A DNA stretch of 32,172 bases from NCBI GenBank assembly GCA_028532905.1, contig JAQQAM010000217.1, forward strand, positions 1 through 32,172, in the 5' to 3' direction. The DNA comes from Spirochaetales bacterium (GTDB taxonomy: Bacteria; Spirochaetota; Spirochaetia; DSM-2461). A model generated the notes under the pieces. It was not told where the DNA came from and ran no database searches. It saw nothing but the letters and a program-made list of their open reading frames with translations. This document shows positions 1 to 8,557 of this stretch, piece after piece; the stretch's first letter is position 1, and each line of letters begins with the position of its first letter. Made by a program: the position numbers and the translations under genes.

Positions 1-775
1 TGATGAGAATACCCAGAATCAGACAGAAGACAAAGGGGGGAATATGCAGACCGGCTCCTTTACCCATGTCTCCCAGCCAGCTGCCGGCACTCGCCGTAAG
101 GGCCACAAGAAAGAGACTGGAAAGGAGTGAATTATAGTCAATTGATTTTTCCTCCCGGAAGCTGTCACCCAGTCCGACGGTCTGAACCTCATCATGACTG
201 CCGGAAAGCCCGTTTTTCCGGATCAGATAAGTACCCACCGGACCTCCTGCCAGTCCCCCCAGAATAAGACCGAAGGTAGCGGCCACAGCCCCGAACACAT
301 GGGAGGCGGGCATGCCGTACTCCTGTTCAAACACTGTGGACCAGGCCATAGCGGTACCATGACCTCCTGTCAGAGAAATGCTGCCTCCAATCAGGCCGGC
401 AACAGGATTGACCCCGAAGGCCAGAGCAATGCCGACTCCCACAAAATTCTGCAGAAAGAGGTACACAGCAGCCAGGAAAAGCAGAAACAGAATACTCCTG
501 CCCCCGGCGATCAGCTTTGAAATACTGGAGGACAGTCCTATGGTTGAAAAGAAACCGAGAAGCAGAAGATTCTTCAGCTCATCATTGAAATCAATGTCTG
601 TATTGAAGATGAGTTCTACCGCAATAAGAAGTACAGAAAAGAGGAGCCCCCCGCTTATGGCTTCGGGAATATGGAATTTATTCAGAAAAGGGATTTTCCG
701 GTTCAGCCAGCCCCCGGCAAAAAGAACCGGAAAAGCCAGAATAATTGTCATACCCGCATCTATAAGCAAAGCCAT
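1..775 (-). CDS. gltS: Sodium/glutamate symporter GltS (partial, C-terminus beyond window)
   Basis: Reading the minus strand from the ATG at 775 gives an open frame that runs off the left edge, so only about 258 N-terminal residues are present. The protein is almost entirely hydrophobic and contains the GltS-family signature GGHGTAMAW, followed by glycine-rich membrane segments. GltS proteins import glutamate with sodium across the inner membrane. The start is supported by a GGGAGG ribosome site just upstream. It lies downstream of the sulfonate operon but is separated from it by a terminator at 861-900, so it is probably transcribed on its own. The family is clear; the substrate could be another acidic amino acid. 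Confidence 0.88.
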   Translation of the reverse strand, partial: MALLIDAGMTIILAFPVLFAGGWLNRKIPFLNKFHIPEAISGGLLFSVLLIAVELIFNTDIDFNDELKNLLLLGFFSTIGLSSSISKLIAGGRSILFLLFLAAVYLFLQNFVGVGIALAFGVNPVAGLIGGSISLTGGHGTAMAWSTVFEQEYGMPASHVFGAVAATFGLILGGLAGGPVGTYLIRKNGLSGSHDEVQTVGLGDSFREEKSIDYNSLLSSLFLVALTASAGSWLGDMGKGAGLHIPPFVFCLILGILI

Positions 776-860
776 ATCCTCCCGCCGTCAAAGAATGAAC
801 AGTTACAGAAATCATAATATGAAAATGAATCCAGTTCAAAAACTGATATTCTTAAATATA

Positions 861-900
861 AAAAAGGGACTGCCCCATTTCCATGAGACAATCCCTTTCT
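861..900 (-). terminator. Rho-independent terminator of the cysD-to-cysH operon
   Basis: On the minus strand AAGGGATTG and CAGTCCCTT pair (one G-T wobble) around a 16-nt loop and are followed by TTTTTATATTT. It sits just after the stop of the reductase gene and before gltS, so it marks the end of the operon. Confidence 0.75.
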
Positions 901-930
901 TAAACATAATAGTTATTTTAATCCGCAGAA

Positions 931-1638
931 TCAATCTTTCTTATGAAGACCGCACTCCTTGCTTTCGGGGTTTTCCCACCACCAGCGGCCGCTGCGGATA
1001 TCTTCGCCCTCTTTGACCGCACGGGTACAGGGGGCGCAGCCTATGGAAGGGAACCCTTTCTTGTGGAGGCTGTGGACGGGCACGGAGTTCTCTTTGATAT
1101 ACTCCTTGCACTGCTCCTCGCTCCAGAAGGCCAGAGGATTGATCTTCACCAGGCCGAAGGCCTCATCCCATTCCACAGGTTCAACAGCGCCGCGGGTGAC
1201 CGACTGATCCCGTCTGAGGCCGCAGATCCAGGCATCCTGAGTGTCCAGAGCCCTCTTCAAGGGGTCAATTTTCCGAATGCGGCAGCACTCTTTCCTGTTT
1301 TCCAGACTGTAGTAGAAGGAGTTGGGCCCTTTTGTGCCCATCAGCTCCTCCACCGCCCCGCTGTCAGGGAAATAAACCGTAAAAGGCTTCTTCCACCTGA
1401 TCCGGGCTTCCTCCAGAAGATCATAGCTCTCCTGAAACAGACGCCCCGTATCCAGGGTGAAGATTTCACAGTCTGATGAGATTTTCCGGATCATATCGGT
1501 GATGACCATATCCTCCAGTCCGAGACTGGAGGACTGACAGATCCTGTCCGTATTAAATGTATTCAGAGCCCAGGCAATAACCTCCTGAGGCTCCCTGCCG
1601 GCCAGCTCTTTCTGCCAGCCGGGAATTCTGTCTTTCAT
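931..1638 (-). CDS. cysH: Assimilatory adenylyl-sulfate (APS) reductase, CysH family
   Basis: The 235-residue product belongs to the PAPS/APS reductase family, which reduces activated sulfate to sulfite with thioredoxin as donor. It has the paired cysteines C118-C119 (ECCRIRKIDPLKRAL) and C201/C204 (GCAPCTRAV) that hold the [4Fe-4S] cluster of the APS-using subgroup, plus the catalytic C229 in KECGLH near the C-terminus. PAPS-only enzymes lack the cluster cysteines, so APS is the expected substrate. The start lies 1 nt after the stop of the upstream alpha-oxoamine synthase gene, indicating translational coupling. No sulfite reductase is present nearby. With cysteate synthase in the same operon, its sulfite is probably used for cysteate, which is inference. 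Confidence 0.92.
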   Translation of the reverse strand: MKDRIPGWQKELAGREPQEVIAWALNTFNTDRICQSSSLGLEDMVITDMIRKISSDCEIFTLDTGRLFQESYDLLEEARIRWKKPFTVYFPDSGAVEELMGTKGPNSFYYSLENRKECCRIRKIDPLKRALDTQDAWICGLRRDQSVTRGAVEPVEWDEAFGLVKINPLAFWSEEQCKEYIKENSVPVHSLHKKGFPSIGCAPCTRAVKEGEDIRSGRWWWENPESKECGLHKKD

Positions 1639-1639
1639 A

Positions 1640-2923
1640 TTACTTCTTTACGTTTCTGTAGACCTTGGTGATCTTGGCGATATCGTCATCGGTCACAGAG
1701 TCCATCAGGTCCATATCCTTCTTCATATCTCTAAAGGCTTCAATGGTCTGCTGAATTTCCGCATCCGTATGGGACGTGGTGGGGATCATTCTGAACATAC
1801 AGAGTCCGGGAGGAATGACAGGATAGACAACTGCGGTAACAAAAATGTTTTTGGATCGCAGGTATTTAACCATCCGGGCACCCACGCCGTTTACATCATC
1901 ACTTCCGGTGGGAGTGAAAACAGAACAGATGGGAGATTCACCGGGGCCGATGTAGTATCCCAGCTCCTTGAGTCCCTCTTTCAGTTTGTTGGAGTTTTCC
2001 CACATTTTCTTTCTGCGGTCTTCTCCTTCGATGATCAGATCCAGAGTCTTGTCCAGGGCTTTGACATAGACCATGGGGAGGCTCTTGGCAAATACCTGGG
2101 TTCGGGCATTAAAGGCGATCCAGTCGATAACATCCTGATCGGCAGCTACAAATCCACCGATAGAGGCAAAAGACTTGGCAAATGTACCGAAGTAGAGGTC
2201 AATCTTGTCCTGAACACCCAGATAATCTCCGGCACCCCGGCCCTGCTCTCCCACAACACCCACACCATGGGCATCGTCGATAAACAGACGGGCATTGTAT
2301 TTGTCTTTCAGCTCACAGATTCCGGGCAGATCCGCCAGGTCTCCGGTCATACCGTATACACCTTCGATCAGGATGATGACTCCCCCTTCTCTTTTGGCAT
2401 TTACCTGCTGAAGAACATTTTCCAGATCCTTCATATTGTTGTGCTTGAAATAGCGGATGGTGGAACCGGAAGCCTTGGCCATACCGGCGGCATCCAGAAT
2501 ACAGGCGTGAGCCAGTCTGTCTACAATAACCGTATCTTTGGGGCCGCAGAGGGAGGAGATGATTCCCAGTACACCCATATAGCCGAAGTTGAACAGGTAG
2601 GCCGCTTCCTTCTGAGACCAGGCAGCCAGCTTCTTTTCCAGATCCTGGTGGAACTGGGTGTTACCGCTCATCATTCTGGAACCCATGGGGGCGGACGTTC
2701 CGTACTCAGCCAGAGCTTCGGCAGCAACAGCCTTGATCTCTTCGTTTTCAGCCAGACCGATGTAGTTGTTCACTGACCACATGACAACTTCATTGCCGTT
2801 GTAGGTCATTCTCTTGCCGGGTTTGGGGTCCATGGTGGGTCTTGTCAGATCCCGTTCTCCCATCTTTCTGAACTGACCGAAATAACCGGCATCGGTCTTA
2901 CACTTATCAAAAATATCTTCCAT
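1640..2923 (-). CDS. Alpha-oxoamine synthase, probable cysteate fatty-acyltransferase (sulfonolipid first step)
   Basis: This is a 427-residue PLP enzyme of the alpha-oxoamine synthase family (serine palmitoyltransferase, KBL, BioF), which condenses an amino acid with an acyl thioester and releases CO2. Visible marks are H139 that stacks on PLP, the FIDDAHGVG motif at 214-222 and the PLP lysine K250 in FGTFAKSF. Stretches such as PMGSRMMSGNT and VFAKSLPM, as I remember them, typify the Bacteroidota subgroup that includes cysteate acyltransferases. Its direct neighbours make sulfite and cysteate, so cysteate plus acyl-CoA or acyl-ACP to 3-ketocapnine is the likely reaction (inference). A GAGGAG site precedes the ATG. 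Automatic pipelines would call it glycine C-acetyltransferase or BioF; no threonine-degradation or biotin genes are nearby. Confidence 0.85.
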   Translation of the reverse strand: MEDIFDKCKTDAGYFGQFRKMGERDLTRPTMDPKPGKRMTYNGNEVVMWSVNNYIGLAENEEIKAVAAEALAEYGTSAPMGSRMMSGNTQFHQDLEKKLAAWSQKEAAYLFNFGYMGVLGIISSLCGPKDTVIVDRLAHACILDAAGMAKASGSTIRYFKHNNMKDLENVLQQVNAKREGGVIILIEGVYGMTGDLADLPGICELKDKYNARLFIDDAHGVGVVGEQGRGAGDYLGVQDKIDLYFGTFAKSFASIGGFVAADQDVIDWIAFNARTQVFAKSLPMVYVKALDKTLDLIIEGEDRRKKMWENSNKLKEGLKELGYYIGPGESPICSVFTPTGSDDVNGVGARMVKYLRSKNIFVTAVVYPVIPPGLCMFRMIPTTSHTDAEIQQTIEAFRDMKKDMDLMDSVTDDDIAKITKVYRNVKK

Positions 2924-2981
2924 TGTTTTTGCTCCTCAATATGGACTAGATTCTTTATGTTTCTTTTTTATTCACACCGAA

Positions 2982-2999
2982 AGCCCCTTTCAGGGGGCA
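2982..2999 (-). terminator. Short hairpin between cysteate synthase and acyltransferase genes
   Basis: The minus strand reads GCCCC, a short loop, then GGGGC in the 84-nt gap after the cysteate synthase stop. It lacks a proper T-run, so it is at most a weak attenuator or RNA-processing point rather than an operon end. Confidence 0.35.
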
Positions 3000-3007
3000 T
3001 CGGGATA

Positions 3008-4300
3008 TTAAAACAGTTTACCAACCTGTTCAATCACATCCGCCGCATCGGCATCTGCAGAAAAAACAAGATCCGCTTTGGAGGGACCGGTGGTGTGCTC
3101 TTTCTTAAAGAGCTCCATGCCCCCTCCTGTAATGTTCAGCATAATCGCTGCATCGGTCTCCACACGGCCGGCTTTGACAGCCTTCACCAGAGAGGCTACA
3201 GCCACAGCTGCCGCCGGAGAAATATCAATTCCCTCTTTCTCAAGGAACAGGGCACCTGCTGATGCGGCTTCCTCATTGTCGGCAAGGATCACATCTCCCC
3301 CGGTTGCCTTCAGGGCGTCATATAAACCGCCGGGCAGGGAATAAGGGGGCTTTCTGTTGGAAAGAACCTTGGCATTGATAATATGAGCCTGCTCGCGGGC
3401 GGCGTCATCATCCAGTTCCACCAGGGGCCGGCTGTCGGCCTTCCAGCTGTCATAGATTATCTGAAAAGGTTCGTTCTGGGATACCATGAGCTTCATGGTA
3501 TTGGCCCCGTAGCTGCCGTCTGCCTCCAGCCGTAAAGCCGCTTCCCAGGCGGCGATGGCTCCCGTACCGCTTCCCACAGCCTGGAAGTAGTAATCCGGCA
3601 GGCGGCCCATTTCTGTGGCCGCAGAGAGAACAGTGGTTCCCATACCGTCCCGGCGGGCCGGATTTTTGGCGCCCCCCTCGGGATAAAACTGCTCACCCGA
3701 ACAGACCTTGTTGGACAGAGCAATGGCATCAAAATAATCGGACCCCGATGCGGAGGCCACAATTTTGACACAGTCCGCCCGGCCCTCATCAGACCACAGG
3801 GCATTCAGATTGTCTTCGGGAACCACAACCACCAGAGGAATATTATTCTCAGAGCAGACCCGGATAAAGGCCCGGGCTGTATTTCCGGCGGAAGCCACAA
3901 CCAGAACCTTGCCTGTATGATCAGGAATACGGGCACAGACTGAATAGGCTTCGCACTCTTTGAAGGTTCCCGTCTTCATGGCCGCACCCTTTGCAGGCCA
4001 CCAACCGTTGAAGGTGATCCACAGGTTCTCCAGACCCAGCTCTGCAGCCAGGGCTTCACTTTTATAGGTAACAGGAGAGGCGGAGCCCTTCAGCTCCCGC
4101 TGTATGGGCAACCAGTCTGAAAAACGGTAGAGTCCTTCTTCCAAGGGACCGGCCTCCAGCTTGACCGCTGCATAATCGGCCCTCAGAAAATGAGGTTCAC
4201 TGCAGTCGGGACAGGAGAGAAGAGTCCCTGTGTCCTCAAGGGTTTTTCCGCAGCACATGGCTTTCAGTTTGTAATGACTTCCGTCCTTTTTACCACTCAT
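3008..4300 (-). CDS. Cysteate synthase (threonine-synthase-like PLP enzyme)
   Basis: The 430-residue product is a fold-type II PLP enzyme that looks like threonine synthase but matches archaeal cysteate synthase in many long-range features as I remember that family. These are RFSDWLP at 59-65, the PLP lysine K114 in [20 protein letters not shown] at 137-145, a [14 protein letters not shown] block, [24 protein letters not shown]-like SQNEPF and the late LNITGGG. Cysteate synthase joins O-phosphoserine and sulfite to give L-cysteate. The N-terminus carries C16/C17 and C30/C33, possibly a small zinc site. Its start overlaps the cysN stop (ATGA) with GGGAG upstream. The neighbouring sulfite-producing enzymes support cysteate over threonine as product. 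Confidence 0.85.
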   Translation of the reverse strand: MSGKKDGSHYKLKAMCCGKTLEDTGTLLSCPDCSEPHFLRADYAAVKLEAGPLEEGLYRFSDWLPIQRELKGSASPVTYKSEALAAELGLENLWITFNGWWPAKGAAMKTGTFKECEAYSVCARIPDHTGKVLVVASAGNTARAFIRVCSENNIPLVVVVPEDNLNALWSDEGRADCVKIVASASGSDYFDAIALSNKVCSGEQFYPEGGAKNPARRDGMGTTVLSAATEMGRLPDYYFQAVGSGTGAIAAWEAALRLEADGSYGANTMKLMVSQNEPFQIIYDSWKADSRPLVELDDDAAREQAHIINAKVLSNRKPPYSLPGGLYDALKATGGDVILADNEEAASAGALFLEKEGIDISPAAAVAVASLVKAVKAGRVETDAAIMLNITGGGMELFKKEHTTGPSKADLVFSADADAADVIEQVGKLF

Positions 4301-6111
4301 TTAATGTCTCCCATCAGTTCCCAGTCTTCCATGATTTTATTTACCTGCTCCATATGCTCCACCACCGCTTCGGGCCGTTTCACATGCCAGTCGGGAACGA
4401 TATCTGTGGTGATCTCTTTACCCACCCAGACTGTCTTGAGCCGGGAGGAACCGATCAGAAGCTGTATCAGATCTCTCTCTTCATAGGTGAGTTTGTCAAT
4501 TTTGACAATAAAGAACATACCCGCATCCATCATAATATGGGATATTTCGGAAATACGCCTGATATGTTCCTCTCTGATCACCTGGGTTCTTCTGAACTGG
4601 CGGCCGTCCCTGAGGTCAGAGTCTAAACCGAATTGCAGACTTCGATAACCCAAATAGTAAACATTCTTTTTCAGGTCAAAGAGTTTTTTCTCAAGGTGCT
4701 CTGCAAATTCCTTTTTACCGCCTCCCAGCTCACCTGTTACCAGGATCAGAGCCGGTCTCTGCTGATTCTGCTGCATCCGGTCCAGCTCGGTGACAATACC
4801 GTTTTCCCACTCCAGCTGCCGTTTGACAAGCTTTTCACCATACTCGGATTGTCTGTGGTCATCCACATCACGGATAATACCGCCGCCGGCAATCTCATAC
4901 TCGTCCACAAGAACAAAACGGCTGGTCTGGGGCAGATCCATAACAAGGTCAAAAGCAATAGCCTTCTGGAGAGTAAACACACAGTCCGCCACCTCATGGC
5001 GCTCCACCTGCTGCTTCTTGTTCTGGGAATCCAGTGAGGAGGCATCAATGACCTGTACAATTTCCGACAGCTGGCAGCGGACCTTGGAGGTACCGGTTTT
5101 AAGATAGTACTCCTTCCCGATCACCAGAGGCTCCCGTCCCAGCCAGAAAAGGCTGACCTTCAGACAGTTCCCCACCTTGGGAGGCATTTCGTCACTCCGG
5201 CAGGCCAGAGCCCCCCGGGTCAGATAAATCTGCTCTTCCATGGTAAAGCCGGTGGCCATACCTGCATAGGCTTCTGTTTTCTCTGGAGTATTAAAGCTCT
5301 CAATGGTTTTAACCCGGCTCTTCTTTCCTGAAGGATAGAAGATAATCTCATCCCCTTTCTTAAAGGAACCGGTCTCCACTGTTCCGGCAATGATCCGGCG
5401 GCTGTCGCCGTAGTTGGTAAACTTGTAGATATCGGTAACAGGCATTCTCAAAGGAAGTTTTTCCAGAGTTTCAGCCTTTTTAAAGTTATCCAGAATATCC
5501 AGTACCGTGGGTCCCTTCCACCAGTTCATTCTGTCCTGACGGTGGTAGACCATGTCTCCCTCCCGGCCGCTGACAGGAACAAACTCCACATCGTGCAGAT
5601 TGATGGACCGGAGAAAGCGTGTAAACTTCCGGACGATCTTGTTGTAGACCTGCTGATTGTAATCCACCAGGTCCATTTTGTTCACAACAACACAGACCTG
5701 CCGGATGCCCAGCATGGACAGAAGGTAGCCGTGACGCCGTGAGTTCTCCTGAATTCCCTCCTCTGCATCAATACAGAGAAAGGCGCATTCCGCCCGGGCC
5801 GCACCGGTAATCATATTCTTCAGAAACTCGATATGACCGGGAGCGTCAATAATAATATAATCCCGCTTCTCCGATTTGAAAAACACACGGGCCGCATCAA
5901 TGGTAATTCCCTGGGACTGTTCATCCTTCAGGGCATCCAGTAAAAAGGCGTACTCAAAGGGTTTTGAGTTCCGCTCACAGTCCTTGCGGATCTGCTCCAG
6001 CTTTCCATCGGGAAGACTGCCTGTATCCGCCAGAAGACGTCCTACAACGGTGGATTTTCCATGATCCACATGACCGGTAAAAACTATATTCATCTGTTCG
6101 CGCTGCTGCAT
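4297..6111 (-). CDS. cysN: Sulfate adenylyltransferase large subunit CysN with degenerate APS-kinase tail
   Basis: The 604-residue protein starts with an EF-Tu-like GTPase: GHVDHGKST at 13-21, DAPGH at 89-93 and NKMD at 144-147, followed by two beta-barrel domains to about 430. With CysD it couples GTP hydrolysis to formation of APS from sulfate and ATP. Residues from about 450 to 604 align with the APS kinase of CysNC fusions ([11 protein letters not shown] matches the kinase helix), but the P-loop reads GELGGGKK at 460-467, with Lys where Ser/Thr is needed. The usual DGDN motif is replaced around 487-491. The kinase half is therefore probably dead. The start overlaps the cysD stop by one base. 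Confidence 0.93.
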   Translation of the reverse strand: MQQREQMNIVFTGHVDHGKSTVVGRLLADTGSLPDGKLEQIRKDCERNSKPFEYAFLLDALKDEQSQGITIDAARVFFKSEKRDYIIIDAPGHIEFLKNMITGAARAECAFLCIDAEEGIQENSRRHGYLLSMLGIRQVCVVVNKMDLVDYNQQVYNKIVRKFTRFLRSINLHDVEFVPVSGREGDMVYHRQDRMNWWKGPTVLDILDNFKKAETLEKLPLRMPVTDIYKFTNYGDSRRIIAGTVETGSFKKGDEIIFYPSGKKSRVKTIESFNTPEKTEAYAGMATGFTMEEQIYLTRGALACRSDEMPPKVGNCLKVSLFWLGREPLVIGKEYYLKTGTSKVRCQLSEIVQVIDASSLDSQNKKQQVERHEVADCVFTLQKAIAFDLVMDLPQTSRFVLVDEYEIAGGGIIRDVDDHRQSEYGEKLVKRQLEWENGIVTELDRMQQNQQRPALILVTGELGGGKKEFAEHLEKKLFDLKKNVYYLGYRSLQFGLDSDLRDGRQFRRTQVIREEHIRRISEISHIMMDAGMFFIVKIDKLTYEERDLIQLLIGSSRLKTVWVGKEITTDIVPDWHVKRPEAVVEHMEQVNKIMEDWELMGDIK

Positions 6112-6992
6112 TACATGTACCCGTCCCGTCTTAAGGTTTCCAGACCGCCGCCGTCATCCTTGTCCTGGGCACGCCCGGACCTCTCGGCAATATTGGCAAA
6201 CTTACCGGTCTGCAGTTCTTCAATGATTTCACGCACATTATGAGCGTCTGACTGTACCGCAGTTGTACAGGGACCGCAGCCCAGCGACCTGTATCTCTCG
6301 CCGCTGCCCTGGTTGTAATAAAGGCTAACTGTGGGGATTTTCTCCCGCTCGATATACTCCCAGATATTGGTCTCCGTCCAGTCCAGAAGGGGATGAATCC
6401 GCACATGGGACCCCGGAGCGAAATCGGTCTTGAACTGATTCCAGAACTCAGGGGGCTGATCCCCCACATCCCAGATATTCTCCTTGTCCCGGGGGCTGAA
6501 GTAACGCTCCTTGGAACGGGAACCCTCTTCATCCGCACGGACCCCTACGATGACACCGGTGTACATTTCCGTATCCGTGTCCACCTCGTACTGATCTGTC
6601 TTGTGGTTGAAGCGGTAGCGGGTCCAGCTGCCGTTCAGAGTGTTTTTCAACGCTTCCGCCTTCAGCAGCCGGCAGCAGGTAAGCCGGTCAACATTCCCGT
6701 CGGGGAAGGTCTGTTTTGCATTGATCGCATCAACATTCTGACCGTACACCATGGGGAGATTCCACTCCCGGGTCAGCTTGTCCCGGTACTCGATCATCTC
6801 AGGTATTTTGTAACTCGTATCGATGTGTACCAGGGGAAAGGGAACATGACCGTAAAATGCTTTACGGGCCAGCCAAAGAAGAACCGTACTGTCTTTGCCG
6901 ATTGACCAGAGCATGCACAGGTTCTTGAAATTCGAGTAGGCTTCCCGGAGTATCCGGACGCCAATTGCTTCTAATTCGTCTAGTTGGTCCAT
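6111..6992 (-). CDS. cysD: Sulfate adenylyltransferase small subunit CysD
   Basis: CysD is the ATP-pyrophosphatase subunit that adenylates sulfate to APS in complex with CysN. The sequence shows the family P-loop [18 protein letters not shown], the PFPLVHIDT strand and the C-terminal run [18 protein letters not shown] with an arginine-rich tail. I chose the ATG at 6992, because the protein then begins [11 protein letters not shown] like other CysD proteins. An in-frame TTG at 7001 with AGGGA about 9 nt upstream is the alternative. It is the first gene of the operon, and a TTGACA element lies at 7022-7027. The length (about 293 residues) is normal. Confidence 0.93.
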   Translation of the reverse strand: MDQLDELEAIGVRILREAYSNFKNLCMLWSIGKDSTVLLWLARKAFYGHVPFPLVHIDTSYKIPEMIEYRDKLTREWNLPMVYGQNVDAINAKQTFPDGNVDRLTCCRLLKAEALKNTLNGSWTRYRFNHKTDQYEVDTDTEMYTGVIVGVRADEEGSRSKERYFSPRDKENIWDVGDQPPEFWNQFKTDFAPGSHVRIHPLLDWTETNIWEYIEREKIPTVSLYYNQGSGERYRSLGCGPCTTAVQSDAHNVREIIEELQTGKFANIAERSGRAQDKDDGGGLETLRRDGYM

Positions 6993-6997
6993 GGCAT

Positions 6998-7027
6998 ACA
7001 ATAGATAGCATCCCTAGGGAGTGTCAA
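6998..7027 (-). promoter_or_regulatory. Candidate promoter for the cysD operon
   Basis: The minus strand has a perfect TTGACA (7027-7022), an 18-nt spacer and TATTGT (7003-6998, 4 of 6 matches to TATAAT). If used, the transcript would begin within a few bases of the ATG at 6992, giving an almost leaderless mRNA. The element position is seen; its use is inference. Confidence 0.45.
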
Positions 7028-7112
7028 AAAGAATAGTCCATTATTAATAAATCTTAATTTTCTACCCCCTCTCTCATACAAGCTGAACAGAGCTCTAACA
7101 CCCTCCTCATCA

Positions 7113-7210
7113 TTCCGGCGGAATCCCTCCCGTCTCCGCCGGGAGGGCCGGGTCTTCCGGGGCTCCGCTGCCGCTCCGGCTCTTCCCGTCGGTCCTCGGG
7201 CCCGCCGGAA
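7113..7210. repeat. GC-rich element bounded by a 9-bp inverted repeat
   Basis: A 98-bp GC-rich block lies between the divergent cysD operon and the lipoprotein gene. Its ends are TTCCGGCGG (7113-7121) and CCGCCGGAA (7202-7210), a perfect inverted pair. Inside is a hairpin CCTCCCG/CGGGAGG (7126-7146). The surroundings are AT-rich by comparison. It could be an intergenic palindromic repeat family or a structured RNA; a single copy is visible here so neither can be proved. Confidence 0.5.
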
Positions 7211-7253
7211 AGGATCAGCTGACGCTCCCCTCCAACCCCTTTCCGGCAAACTC

Positions 7254-7283
7254 TTAACAAATAATGAAAAACAGGTGTATAAT
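7254..7283 (+). promoter_or_regulatory. Candidate promoter for the lipoprotein gene
   Basis: TTAACA (7254-7259), an 18-nt spacer and a perfect TATAAT (7278-7283) form a near-consensus sigma-70-type promoter. Transcription would start near 7290, so translation from the ATG at 7264 would be impossible and the ATG at 7291 would be leaderless or nearly so. Confidence 0.5.
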
Positions 7284-7290
7284 ATTCGGT

Positions 7291-8550
7291 ATGAAAACCC
7301 TTCTGTACACGTCGGTTATTCTTATTATCCCACTCCTTCTCAGCTCCTGTTTTTTATACGAGGAGCACGTTTACGACAATCCTTATGATCCTGACTCCAC
7401 AGATGGGATCACTCTGGAATACAGGACCATGCAGATAGACGGAGATACCTCCGACTGGGATGATGTGCCGGTAATCCGTACAGATAACACAGGTGAGTTA
7501 GCAAGTAGTGGAGACGACCTGATAGCAGGAAGTGATCTTTACGAAATAAAGATGGTTCAGGATGTAGAGAATATCTATTTTTATTATTCAACAATTGATG
7601 GAGCTCCTCTTTCTACAACAGGAATTGAATTACATAATAGTTTCTCGGGCGATGAATACAATATTCAATTTAATATTTCCCATAGTTGGGAAGGGGATAT
7701 CCAAAACCAAATTTCATCAGGAGTTTACGGGGTTTGGGGTAATTTTGATTACTGGGGAGACGAGCCGGATGTAGCAGAAGGAAATATTCCGGATCCAGCT
7801 ATCCGTTTTGCTGGTATAGATCCCAATAGCAACAGTATGGAGTATGCAATATCAAAACGACACTATTGGGATTATGCATATGACAATGAATTACGATTTA
7901 ATACTGGTACATGGTTAAAATACTATGAGTATTTGTATACGGATGGTGGCGGCGACAATCTGGATGAAACTAGTGAACTCATAATACGTGTAAAAGACAG
8001 CAGTGCGCAGGAGCCGAGTTTTGATCTACCTTTATTACAGTTTAAAGCTCCCTCATCAGCACTTAATATCGATGGAAGTAATAGTGATCTATCTATCTGG
8101 ACGGAAACAGGCGCATGGTTCCGAGACTTTTCTACAGATGATCTTGAACTTTCAGAATCCAACACCAATATTGAAAGTATCTATATAAAACAGGACTCAG
8201 CCAATATTTACATTTTGTTATTATTGGCAGATGCGGCAACATTTAATGCCTCTGGTTTTCCAGTTCAATATATATTTAATGTGGAACAGGATGGAGGTAC
8301 ACATTATCACCAATTAGTCGCAAGCCATGATGGTGCTACAACATGGACTTTTGGTGTTGATTATGAATTTCAGGGAGTTGATGGAACAGGATGTAATGTG
8401 CAAGAGTCTGATGGCTATGTTGAAATGACATTTGCAAAATCAGGTCCATGGGGAGCAATCCCTGATGGAAATTACAGCTTCAATCTGGAAGTTTATGACT
8501 CTGTATCAGATCGTGTGGATTCGGCAAGTTTTCTTGGTTATTATAACTGA
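7291..8550 (+). CDS. Predicted lipoprotein with two carbohydrate-binding-like repeats, function unknown
   Basis: The product (419 residues from the ATG at 7291; 428 if the in-frame ATG at 7264 is used) starts with a lysine, a hydrophobic run and the lipobox LLSSC, so it is probably a lipoprotein anchored at its cysteine. Two stretches have the look of beta-sandwich modules similar to family-9 carbohydrate-binding or DOMON-like domains: one beginning IDGDTSDWDDVP and a second beginning NIDGSNSDLSIW about 200 residues later. No catalytic motif was found. The 5' end has GC-rich codon use and the rest is distinctly AT-rich, which may mark recombination or transfer. It stands alone, convergent with the ATPase gene. 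Function is not recognised. Confidence 0.75.
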   Translation: MKTLLYTSVILIIPLLLSSCFLYEEHVYDNPYDPDSTDGITLEYRTMQIDGDTSDWDDVPVIRTDNTGELASSGDDLIAGSDLYEIKMVQDVENIYFYYSTIDGAPLSTTGIELHNSFSGDEYNIQFNISHSWEGDIQNQISSGVYGVWGNFDYWGDEPDVAEGNIPDPAIRFAGIDPNSNSMEYAISKRHYWDYAYDNELRFNTGTWLKYYEYLYTDGGGDNLDETSELIIRVKDSSAQEPSFDLPLLQFKAPSSALNIDGSNSDLSIWTETGAWFRDFSTDDLELSESNTNIESIYIKQDSANIYILLLLADAATFNASGFPVQYIFNVEQDGGTHYHQLVASHDGATTWTFGVDYEFQGVDGTGCNVQESDGYVEMTFAKSGPWGAIPDGNYSFNLEVYDSVSDRVDSASFLGYYN

Positions 8551-8557
8551 TAAAATT

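Noticed and set aside
1769-2776. 335-residue plus-strand frame opposite the alpha-oxoamine synthase
   Set aside because: The minus-strand frame has a full set of PLP-enzyme motifs and operon spacing; the plus-strand frame has none and no ribosome site.
1640-2923. Calling the alpha-oxoamine synthase glycine C-acetyltransferase (kbl) or BioF
   Set aside because: No threonine dehydrogenase or biotin genes are near, and the cysteate synthase neighbour points to a different amino-acid substrate.
3008-4300. Calling the fold-type II PLP enzyme threonine synthase
   Set aside because: No threonine pathway genes are nearby and the internal blocks fit cysteate synthase better; operon content agrees.
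6980-7260. Two short minus-strand frames (89 and 68 residues) through the GC-rich element
   Set aside because: Composition is Arg/Gly/Pro-rich as expected for GC-rich non-coding sequence, and inverted repeats explain the region better.
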